A stretch of DNA of 64,000 nucleotides from Candidatus Defluviibacillus avedoerensis. Lineage in GTDB: Bacteria > Pseudomonadota > Gammaproteobacteria > Burkholderiales > Burkholderiaceae_C. The position numbers and the translations under genes are program-made. Numbering within the stretch: the first letter of the stretch is position 1; each line of letters starts with the position of its first letter. Below the pieces are notes generated by a model. That model saw only the letters and a program-made list of their open reading frames with translations. It was not told the origin of the DNA and searched no databases. Positions 9,061 through 17,374 of this stretch are shown piece by piece. The stretch spans positions 1 to 64,000 of the forward strand of contig JADJBS010000004.1 in the NCBI GenBank assembly GCA_016703665.1, written 5' to 3'.

Positions 9061-12000
9061 ATGTTCAAGTGGCTTCTCGACAATAGCCTCTCCAACCGGC
9101 TGCTTGTCATCATTGCCAGTGTGGTGTTGATGGCCTACGGCGCGTTCACGCTGTCGCGCACGCCGGTGGATGTGTTCCCCGATCTCAACAAACCCACGGT
9201 CACCATCATGACCGAGGCCGGAGGCATGGCCGCCGAAGAGGTGGAACAACTCCTGACCTTCCCGCTGGAAACGACCATGAATGGCCTGCCGGGCGTGGAG
9301 AGTGTGCGCTCGGTCTCCAGTGCCGGTCTGTCCTTCATCTACGTCACTTTTGACTGGAGCACGGAGATCTTTCGCGCCCGCCAAATGGTGTCCGAGCGTT
9401 TGTCGGCGATGGAAGAAGGGCTGCCCGCCGGTGTGGTGCCGCGCATGGGGCCTATCAGCTCCATCATGGGCGAGATCATGCAGATTGCGATCCCCATCGA
9501 CACCGGGAAAATTTCTCCCATGCAGGTGCGCGAATATGCCGACTGGGTCTTGCGGCCCCGGCTGATGGCCGTGCCCGGTGTGGCGCAGGTCATTCCGATT
9601 GGCGGCGAGGTGCGCCAGTTTCAGGTGCAGCCCAACACATCACGTATGGCCGAGCTGGGCATCACCCATGACCAGCTGGAAGGTGCGCTCAAAGGTTTCT
9701 CGTCCAACACCTCGGGCGGTTTTCTGGAGCTCAATGGTCGCGAATACCTGATCCGCAATCTGGGCCGCACCTCGCGACTGGACGACCTGAAAAACCTGGC
9801 CTTGACGACCAAGAACGGCCAACCCATTCTGCTGCGCCAGATTGGTGAGGTGGCATTTGCGCCCGCCCTGAAGCGCGGAGACGCGGGTTTTGAAGGCAAA
9901 CCGGCGGTGATTTTGGGCATCCAGAAGCAACCCACGGCAGACACCATTGCGTTGACCCGCTCCATCGAATCGGCTTTGGCAGATATGAAACGCTCTTGCC
10001 CGCAGGCATGGACGAGCCCAAAGTGACATTCCGCCAAGCCAGTTTTATTGAGGCGTCCATCACCACACTGCAAGGCAAGTTGATCGGCGCATCCATCTTT
10101 GTGGCGGTAATCCTGTTCTTCTTTTTGGGCACCCTGCGTCCGACCATCATTGCGCTGACGGCCATTCCGGTGTCCATCTTCATGACGGCGCTGGTGTTCC
10201 AATATTTCGGTTTGTCCATCAACACCATGACACTGGGCGGCCTGGCCATTGCGATAGGTGGTCTGGTGGACGATGCGGTGGTGGGTGTGGAGAACGTGAT
10301 GCGCCGCCTGAAGGTGGACCGCGAACGCCACCACGACCATCGGATGAACCCACACGAGCTGGTGGCTAGCGCGACGATGGAGGTGCGCTCTGCCATTCTG
10401 TATGCCACCATCATCATCGTGTTGGTGTTTCTGCCGCTGTTTGCGCTGCCCGGTATGGAAGGGCGGCTGTTTGTGCCGTTGGGCATTGCCTTCATCGTGT
10501 CCACACTGGCCTCACTGGTGGTGTCTGTCACGGTCACGCCGGTGCTGGCCTACTACCTGTTGCCGCGCATGCGTTCGCTCAACCATGGCGACACCAAACT
10601 GCTGGCCTGGCTCAAACGTGGCTACCGGAGCAGCCTGCAGCGGGTGCTGAATGCCCCGAAGCCCGCACTGGTGGCAGCCGGTTTGGCCGTTTTGCTGGCG
10701 GCGGTGGCCGTGCCTTTTTTTGCGAAGACCTTTTTGCCGCCGTTTAACGAGGGCACGCTGTTGGTCGGTCTACGGCTGAACCCTGGCGTCACGCTGGCCG
10801 AATCGTCTGCCTTGGCGCAGCAGGCGGAGCGCTTGGTCAAACAAGTGCCCGAGGTCACCCACGTCGGGCGTCGCAGTGGCCGGGCCGAGCTGGACGAACA
10901 CGCCGAGGGAGTGCACGTCAGCGAACTGGACGTGGGGCTGAAACCCGCGTCCGAGCTGACCCGATCCATGGACGAGATTTCGGCCGATATCCGTGCGCGC
11001 CTGGTCAACCTGCCGGCGTCTATTGGTATCGGGCAACCCATCTCGCACCGCATAGACCACATGTTGTCGGGCGTGCGCTCGCAGATTGCAATCAAGATTT
11101 TTGGTGACGATCTGGACACCCTGCGCGGGCAGGCCGATCTGCTGCAATCCAAGTTGGCGGCGGTGCCCGGCATTGCCGACCTGGAGATCGAAAAGCAGGT
11201 ACTGGCACCGCAGATCAAGGTAAGGGTGGACTACGCCGCAGCCGCGCAATACGGCGTACCCACACCGCAGATTCTGGCCACGCTGCAAAGCCTGGTGGAA
11301 GGCGAAAAAGTGACCCAGATTGTGGAGGGTTCGCGCCGCTTCGCGCTGGTGGTGCGCCTGCCGGAATCGGCCCGTTCGGTGGAAGGCCTGGGTAACATCC
11401 TGCTGCAAACCCCCAATGGGGCCGTGCCACTATCCAAAGTGGCGACGATTGAAGACGGTGATGGCCCCAACCAGATCAGCCGTGATGATGGCAAACGCCG
11501 CATCGTGCTGTCGGCCAACGCGCAGGGCCGTGCGCTGTCCGAGATCGTGGAAGACATCCGCAAGGTAGTGGGGGAGTCCAAGCTGCCCGAGGGCTACTTC
11601 ATCACACTGGGGGCAGTTTCAGGCGCAGGAAGAGGCGTCCAAACTGGTGGGGTTGTTGTCCATCGTGTCTTTGGTGCTTATGTTTGTGGTGCTGTACAGC
11701 CGATACCAATCAGTCACCTTGTCGGCGCTGATCATGGTGAATATTCCCCTGGCGCTGGTGGGTGCGGTGCTGGGCCTGTGGCTATCGGGCCAGCCGCTGT
11801 CGGTGGCGGCACTGGTGGGCTTTATCACGCTGGCTGGCATCTCGGTGCGCAATGGCATTTTGAAGGTCAGCCACTACATCAACCTGATGCGAATCGAGGG
11901 TGAAGAGTTTGACCACAAGATGGTGGTGCGCGGCTCGCTGGAACGGTTGAGCCCGGTGCTGATGACCGCTCTGGTGACCGCCTTTGCGCTGGCACCGCTG

Positions 12001-12177
12001 TTGTTTGAGGCTGAGCGCCCAGGCACCGAGATCTTGCACCCCGTTGCGGTAGTGATCTTCTCGGGCCTGATCAGCTCCACGCTGCTCGATACCTATTTGA
12101 CGCCAGTCCTGTTCTGGCTGTTTGGCCGAAAGGACGCCGAACGCTTGTTGGACGACCGCAATGCGGAAGCCTTCTGA
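9061..12177 (+). pseudogene. czcA: CzcA/CusA-family RND metal efflux pump, operon A (two frameshifts)
   Basis: The inner-membrane proton-driven pump of the exporter. It starts MFKWLLDNSLSNRLLVIIAS and would be about 1039 residues. Family landmarks are TPVDVFPDLNKPTVTIMTEA, FNEGTL in the porter region and RAELDEHAEGVH. The helix-4 motif reads AIAIGGLVDDAVVGVENV, not the DFG-type motif of classical Zn/Co/Cd CzcA, so the substrate cannot be taken from the name. One base is missing at about 9993 and one G in the run at 11609-11613, leaving three overlapping open frames (to 10026, to 11903, to 12177). It is closely similar to the intact pump at 17375-20509. Confidence 0.88.
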
Positions 12178-12204
12178 TTTTTTAACCCCCTGAAAGGAAC
12201 ACAT

Positions 12205-12588
12205 ATGAAATTCCCTCAACTCATAGCCGCCTTGGCCTTAGCGACCACGGGCGCAGCTTTCGCTGCCGACAACCATGTCCATGGACATGAGCACAAACCG
12301 CTGCATGGTGGCCTCGTGGTCGAGGTCAAAGACATGGACTACGAACTGGTTGCCAAGCCCGATTTGCTGCAATTGCATCTACGTGACCACGGAAAAGCCG
12401 TGGATGTCAGCAAGGCTGCAGCCAAGCTGACTTTGCTTTGCGGTACCGACAAGCAGGAGGTGGAACTCAAACCCGCTGGCGACAAGCTGGAAGCCAAGGG
12501 CAGCTTCAAAGTGGTGGCAGGCACCAAGGTTGTGGTCGTTGTGTTGGCGACTGGCAAGTCGTCTACGGCACGGTTTGTACTGAAGTAA
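12205..12588 (+). CDS. Small His-rich periplasmic protein closing RND operon A
   Basis: 127 residues, with a signal peptide ending GAAFAAD and then HVHGHEHKPLHGG, a dense His cluster at the mature N-terminus. The rest is a compact beta domain (DLLQLHLRDHGKAV through TARFVLK) with a single cysteine. GAAAGGA-type RBS bases (TGAAAGGAAC) precede the ATG at 12205. The second operon ends with an equivalent gene (20523-21026). The pattern of a strand ending in DH followed by V and A residues resembles the gene-2 protein of the same operons, so the four proteins may share one fold. A CusF-like periplasmic metal carrier is one possibility, not demonstrated. Confidence 0.7.
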   Translation: MKFPQLIAALALATTGAAFAADNHVHGHEHKPLHGGLVVEVKDMDYELVAKPDLLQLHLRDHGKAVDVSKAAAKLTLLCGTDKQEVELKPAGDKLEAKGSFKVVAGTKVVVVVLATGKSSTARFVLK

Positions 12589-12651
12589 GTCATTGCTGGG
12601 CGCCCGCGCCCAGCTTGTGCCCAACGTGTTTGTAACTCGCAGAAAGAAAAA

Positions 12652-13176
12652 ATGGCAAGAATGAACTTTAGAAGTGTCGCTGCCCTGGCATGCATCTTTG
12701 CTCTGCTTGGCTGTGCCACACCAGTTGATCAGCTGGCCGAAAAGCCATACTGTCACACTGACCGTGGCATACGTGCCGTCTGTACAAAGGACTTCGCACC
12801 GAGCCTTCAACGTGATGCTGAAGCCAAGCAGTTTGCGTCAGTGCCTGATGCCCTCACCATCTATGTTGTTCGCTACTGGGGCGATGGGCACCATCCAGTG
12901 GAGATCTCATTCAATAGCGGTGCTCCGATGGAAACCGTTCCAGACTCTATGATTCGCCTAAGAGTTAAGGCAGGAGTGCATCAGATAGCCTTCAAAGTCG
13001 ACGGGAGATCGTTTGAACGAAAGATTTCTGGAGTCGCAGGAGAAGTTCGTCTGTTGGGCATTGCCGGTACCGACTGGCCTTGGGGTAGTTCTCATGCATG
13101 GTCAGATGATTCTGAGGATCAAGTTAAACGGAAGGCCATGCGTTCTCGACTGATCAAAGACAAATCGATGTTGTGA
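12652..13176 (+). CDS. Predicted lipoprotein of unknown function
   Basis: 174 residues. The N-terminus MNFRSVAALACIFALLGC is a lipoprotein signal with lipobox ALLGC (Cys 21 from the ATG at 12652; ATG 12661 is an alternative start). The mature part has a beta-rich look (LTIYVVRYWGDGHHPVEISF, then GVHQIAFKVDG) and ends with a basic tail. No catalytic motif is visible. Base composition is more AT-rich than the flanking efflux genes, which suggests separate acquisition. It is separated from the RND operon by about 60 bases and is not obviously part of it. Confidence 0.65.
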   Translation: MARMNFRSVAALACIFALLGCATPVDQLAEKPYCHTDRGIRAVCTKDFAPSLQRDAEAKQFASVPDALTIYVVRYWGDGHHPVEISFNSGAPMETVPDSMIRLRVKAGVHQIAFKVDGRSFERKISGVAGEVRLLGIAGTDWPWGSSHAWSDDSEDQVKRKAMRSRLIKDKSML

Positions 13177-13480
13177 AGCCGTAATTTCAGTTCATAAGTT
13201 CACACCTGCAATGCAGCCTCTTTGATCCGAAGACATTTGAGGGGCAACCTGAGCCCCGGAGCAAAGGGTGCCACTAACTCCAGTTTCAATTCGCTCACTG
13301 TTGTAGAGCGATTGCTCTGAACGTCGGCATCTGGCCAGTGACGGGTGTACGTGAGGTCAATCGCCGCGCCAGATACCCGACGTTGCTGGTTCCACAAAAT
13401 CAGCCTGCCTGATTGCAGTTACAGGTGCGAGAGCATCTTGCCCAAAGCGGGTACTCGCGGGGACGGCAAGCTGTCATTCA
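13177..13480. other. Non-coding stretch with no recognisable gene
   Basis: A 65-codon open frame on the minus strand (13200-13397) is the only sizeable one. It has no motif I recognise, no ribosome-binding site, and was not called. The stretch is the left part of a 1.3-kb region of fragments between the two efflux operons. Confidence 0.4.
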
Positions 13481-13519
13481 GTAAGCGCACTGGCAACTAC
13501 GCCCTACCAGTGCGCTTAC
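13481..13519. repeat. Perfect 13-bp inverted repeat, 13-base loop
   Basis: Arms GTAAGCGCACTGG (13481-13493) and CCAGTGCGCTTAC (13507-13519) are exact reverse complements. No T-run follows, and the element lies directly at the upstream boundary of a truncated hydrolase gene fragment. It could be a recombination or mobile-element end, or a hairpin. No transposase is visible beside it. Confidence 0.6.
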
Positions 13520-13526
13520 GATTTAC

Positions 13527-13778
13527 TTGCAGGCTGGCGGTAAGGAAATCCTTGTTGACATGATCCGTGATTTTGCGACCGCGGTTGCTTCACAAGGCTG
13601 CTCGGTACGCCTGGATGTTTGGACTCACATGAACCATGAGTTCCACGCCTATGGGAGCTATCTGCCGGAAAGCCACAGCGCGCTTGAGCGGTTACGCGAG
13701 TCCATCGCCTGGGCGCTGGGCCGACAAAATAAATTTGCTGCAGATAGCTGTACAGAATGCGATTCCATTTTGAGCTAG
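13527..13778 (+). pseudogene. C-terminal fragment of an alpha/beta-hydrolase (acetyl-esterase type)
   Basis: The open frame encodes LQAGGKEILVDMIRDFA, then VRLDVWTHMNHEFHAYG. This is the usual end of hormone-sensitive-lipase-like esterases, where the late Asp (here after EIL) and the catalytic His (here in MNHEFHAYG) lie. The nucleophile and oxyanion-hole parts are missing. The similarity begins right after the inverted repeat at 13481-13519, so the gene was truncated there. No functional product is expected. Confidence 0.6.
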
Positions 13779-14159
13779 ACGAGAATTAGCGAGCGGTACT
13801 TCTGAGAAATTGTGCTGCGATTTGCTGGAAACGTACTGCGTGAAGTTGTCATTCATGACCCCTCAAGCTCACTGGCGTTTACGACTCGCTCATCGACAGA
13901 GCAGTCGCAAGGCGAGCGCTCTAAGCGAACACGAAAATACGGCACTTGCCCTGTCCGCCGACTCCACGCAACTCCTTCTTGAGATCGCGACAACTCGTGG
14001 GCAAGCGCAGCGAACAATCCTACCGAGCCACGCACACTAAGAGACCCTCTTCTGCCCAAGAAATTCGGTGACGAGAAAGTCCCGCATTTTCATGTTGAAC
14101 CGCTGGTTTCAGAATAATACTCACTCAATGGCAGCAATGGAGCAACTGGCTCCGATGTC

Positions 14160-14398
14160 TGGACCTGGCCATCACGAGAAGTCAACCTGCCATTTGGAAC
14201 TACCTGGAAGCGGGCACATTCGACGCTTTTGTGTAAGCCTACGAATGTCGGCTGTCAGGCGACCATTTGAATGCTGTCTACGACTGGTTTGGGTCGGCAA
14301 TCGAAGTTGGCTACGGTGACTCGAAGACCGCTGTTGGCCTGAAGCAGGCCTACCAGACCGCGGCACCGAAACATGCGGCGCCCAAAGACCAATCCTGA
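14160..14398 (+). pseudogene. Unidentified gene remnant with in-frame stop
   Basis: One plus-strand frame reads WNYLEAGTFDAFV, then TAA, then a further 50 or so codons (AYECRLSGDHLNAVYDWFGS and onward) to TGA at 14396-14398. Continuity of plausible protein sequence on both sides of the TAA suggests a decayed gene, but I cannot name the family. The ribosome-binding site and start are not identifiable. The area from 13779 to 14160 shows nothing I can support. Confidence 0.3.
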
Positions 14399-14467
14399 CA
14401 AAAATGTAATCAAAAGGTCAGCTTGCTGTTGGGTGCGGCTTCGCACAATGGGTCGTCACCCATTGCC

Positions 14468-15711
14468 ATGCGTCCCTTTTACCCACTCCGTCACTTCGCT
14501 CAACCCCTGCGGCATCTGGCTTTGCTCGCGGGCCTTGCCTTGGCGCTGCCTGGCTGGGCGGCAGATGCCGCAGCGCTTGATCTCGCGGGCGCGCTGACAC
14601 AGGCCTGGCAACTGCACCCGCAGGCCGCAGGCCTGGACGCCCGCGACGCCGAGGCGCGCGCCGCACTGGATCTGGCCAACGGCCTGACGCCACAGCCAGC
14701 GGCAGCTACCCTAGGTCATTTGAATGATCGTTTGAACAGAAACATGGGGCGGCGTGAATGGGAGCTGGAGTTGGCCGTGCCGCTGTGGCTGCGCGGCCAG
14801 CAAGACGCCCGGAAGGACGAAGCTAACAGCCGCATTCAGCTTGCCGCCGCGCAGCGCAGCGCCGTCAAGCTTGCGCTGGCAGGCAGCCTGCGCGAGGCTT
14901 GGTGGACGCTGGCCAATGCACGCGCTGCGCTTGCCCTGGCCACCCGCAAGCTGGACACTTCACGCGCCCTGCAGGCCGATGTGCTCAAGCGCTACCGGGT
15001 GGGTGAACTGTCCCGCATCGACGCCAACTTGGCCCAGAACGAAGTGCTGGCGGCAGAGGCCGAATGGGCCGACGCTTCTTCCGCCGTCTTGCTGGCAGAA
15101 CAGGCCTATGCCACGCTGACGGGCCAATCGCCCCCGCCCGCCTGCCCGAAGAAGCCCCCGCTACCGCCGCTGCCACGCCAGACCAGCACCCACAACTGCT
15201 GGCCAGCACTGCCACCGCGCGCAGCGCCCAGGCGCGCGTGCGCACGACCAGCACCACGAACCGTGCGGCGCCAGAGCTTGCCGTGCGTGTGTTGCGAGAG
15301 CGCACCGACCTGACCGAGCGCTATGGCAACCAGTTGGGCGTGCGCCTGACCGTGCCCTTTGCCGTGGGCGCACAAATCCAACGCGATACATCGGCCGCGC
15401 TGGCTGAATCGCTAGAGACCCAGGCCGAGTTGCAGCGCACCCAGACACGGCTGGAACAGGACCTGGCGCGCGCACGCCAGCAATTGAACACCAGCGAGCG
15501 CCAACTCGCCCTGAGCCAGCAACGCGTGGCCCTGGCCAGCGACAACCTGGCGCTGATTGAAAAAGCGTTTTCGCTGGGCGAATCCGATCTGGCCACGCTG
15601 CTGCGCCTGCGCAGTGCCGCCTTTGACGCCATCGGCAGCTTGGAACGCCAACGCATCAGCCGTGCGGCGGCCGTGTCTCGGCTCAACCAGGCCTTGGGAG
15701 TTTTGCCTTGA
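14468..15711 (+). pseudogene. czcC: CzcC-like outer-membrane efflux factor, operon B (one frameshift)
   Basis: The outer-membrane channel for the second RND system. ATG 14468 begins a signal peptide ending PGWAADAAA. The OEP repeats follow, with the coiled-coil region continuous to about 15120. The frame then breaks: the proper continuation (IAPARLPEEAPATAAATPDQ) is in another frame, reaching ALGVLP at 15711. A single missing base near 15121-15128 explains it. The corrected length is about 415 residues. The last codon overlaps the TTG start of the following gene (TTGA), which supports co-translation and hence a gene meant to be intact. Confidence 0.8.
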
Positions 15712-16289
15712 AAGCTGTTGTTATCTTCTTGAGCGCCTTGCTGTGTGCCGCGCCCCTGGCCTGGGCCCACGATGGCGAAGACCATGGCACCCCATCGCCC
15801 GCGATGGGCCTCACATCTTCGCCGCCTGCGGTCAGCCAATCGGTTGCACCGCGCGCCAGCGCCAAGTCTGAAGACTTTGAGCTGCTGCTGGTGGCCGACA
15901 AGCAAGCGCTGGTGATTTACCTGGACAGCTTTGCCAGCAATGCCCCCGTGCCGGGCGCCAAGATTGAGGTGGACGGTGCGGGGCTCAAAGGCTTGGCGGC
16001 AGAAGTCGCGCCCGGCGTTTACCAGCTGGCAGCGCCTGCACTGGGCGCAGGCAAGCATGCCTTGACTGTGTCCATTGAAACAGCCGACAACGCCGACCTG
16101 CTGGCCACCACGCTGGAAATCGCCGCAAAGGCTGACGCGGCTCCCCTGGCATCGCCAGCGGCAAATGGCTCCGCACACTGGATGACATGGGGCTTGGGGG
16201 GCGTTGCGTTGGTGCTTGCACTGGTGCTTGGGCTGGTCGCTGGCATGGCGTTGAGCCGCCGTCGTGGCGCTAAGGAAAGTGCGGCATGA
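15708..16289 (+). CDS. Small His-containing, C-terminally anchored periplasmic protein of RND operon B
   Basis: 193 residues starting at TTG 15708 (overlapping the czcC stop), with a signal peptide ending PLAWAHDGEDHG. The His/Asp/Glu motif HDGEDHG begins the mature protein. A beta domain (LVIYLDSFASNAPVPGAK) aligns by eye with YITLYLDHTADNSPVKDAK of the operon A protein at 7368-7928. A transmembrane helix near the C-terminus (GGVALVLALVLGLVAGMAL) is followed by RRRGAK. The same order of features and the same operon slot indicate orthologous function in both pumps. ATGA overlaps the next start. Confidence 0.7.
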   Translation: MKAVVIFLSALLCAAPLAWAHDGEDHGTPSPAMGLTSSPPAVSQSVAPRASAKSEDFELLLVADKQALVIYLDSFASNAPVPGAKIEVDGAGLKGLAAEVAPGVYQLAAPALGAGKHALTVSIETADNADLLATTLEIAAKADAAPLASPAANGSAHWMTWGLGGVALVLALVLGLVAGMALSRRRGAKESAA

Positions 16290-17368
16290 AGACTTTTCAT
16301 CTGTTCCATGCCGCCTTGTTGGCGCTCGCGCTGATTGGCACAGGTCAGCATGCCTTGGCCCAAGAAGGCCCGCAACGCCTGGTCGATGGCAGCCTCTTTG
16401 TCCCCAAAGCCGTTCAGCGGCAGTGGGACATCCGCACCGCGCCTGCACGCACCAGTGAGCTGGCGGGCACGGTGGAGCTGAACGGCAAGGTCTTGCCCAG
16501 CCCCGACGCGGGTGGCCGCGTGCAGGCCACGCTGGCAGGCAGCGTGTTGCCCGGCCCCAAAGGCATGCCCACGCCGGGCCGCCAGGTGCGCCGTGGCGAG
16601 GTGCTGGCTTACCTCAAGCCCGCCGGTGGCGCGATTGAGCGGGGCAACCAACAAGCGCAATTGGCAGAGCTGGACGCGCAAGTGGCCTTGGCGGCCAGCA
16701 AGATGCGTCGCTTTGACCAGCTGGAAGGCGCTGTGCCACAGAAGGAGATTGAAGCCGCCCGCATCGAGCATGCCGCGCTGCAAAAGCGCCGCGCGTTTGT
16801 GAGTGCCAGCGTCAACACCGCTGAGCCCTTGACCGCGCCGGTGTCGGGCGTGATCAGCGCCAGCAACGTGGTGGCTGGGCAAGTGGTAGAGCTCAAAGAG
16901 ATCCTGTTCGAGATCATTGACCCGGCACGCCTGACGGTGGAGGCCCTGGCCTATGACGCCAGCTTGACCAGCAGCATCACGGGGGCCAGTGCACGCGCAG
17001 ATGGCGCGGCTGCGGAGGCCACGTTGGCCTTGAGCTTTGTGGGCGGTGGCCGCCAGTTGCGTGAGCAGGCTTTGCCGCTGCTGTTTCGCATCACCACGCC
17101 CAAGCCTGCGGTTGCCGTGGGCCAGAGCGTGAAGGTGCTGGTGCGCACCCGCCAAGCCGTGCAGGGCATGCCCATGGCACGGCAAGCGGTGACGCAATCC
17201 AGCGCTGGCGAATCCGCCGTGTGGGTGCACACCGAGGCCGAGCGCTTTGTGCTGCGCCGTGTGCGTGTGCAGCCGCTGGATGCCAGCACGGTCGCCATTA
17301 CTGACGGGCTGCACGAGGGTAACCGCGTGGTGACGGCTGGCGTGAGTTTGTTGTCACAAGTGCGTTAA
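16286..17368 (+). CDS. czcB: CzcB-like RND periplasmic adaptor, operon B
   Basis: A 360-residue membrane fusion protein. The signal peptide ends HALAQEGPQR, then VDGSLFVPKAVQRQWDIRT, parallel to the operon A adaptor. Lipoyl halves are GMPTPGRQVRRGEVLAYL and APVSGVISASNVVAGQVV, with PQKEIEAARIEH in the hairpin. The protein ends GVSLLSQVR. Unlike its operon A paralogue it has no N-terminal His cluster. The start overlaps the upstream stop by four bases, and six bases separate it from czcA. Confidence 0.88.
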   Translation: MKTFHLFHAALLALALIGTGQHALAQEGPQRLVDGSLFVPKAVQRQWDIRTAPARTSELAGTVELNGKVLPSPDAGGRVQATLAGSVLPGPKGMPTPGRQVRRGEVLAYLKPAGGAIERGNQQAQLAELDAQVALAASKMRRFDQLEGAVPQKEIEAARIEHAALQKRRAFVSASVNTAEPLTAPVSGVISASNVVAGQVVELKEILFEIIDPARLTVEALAYDASLTSSITGASARADGAAAEATLALSFVGGGRQLREQALPLLFRITTPKPAVAVGQSVKVLVRTRQAVQGMPMARQAVTQSSAGESAVWVHTEAERFVLRRVRVQPLDASTVAITDGLHEGNRVVTAGVSLLSQVR

Positions 17369-17374
17369 AGCGCC

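Noticed and set aside
9061..12177. Programmed ribosomal frameshifting in czcA of operon A
   Set aside because: Two breaks at unrelated sites, no slippery heptamer with a following structure, and the intact paralogue has a single frame.
13200..13397. A 65-codon minus-strand open frame
   Set aside because: No recognisable domain, no ribosome-binding site, and it lies in a region of fragments.
13481..13519. Integron attC site
   Set aside because: The inverted repeat is perfect and lacks the core sites (RYYYAAC/GTTRRRY) and the bulged bases of attC. No integrase is present.
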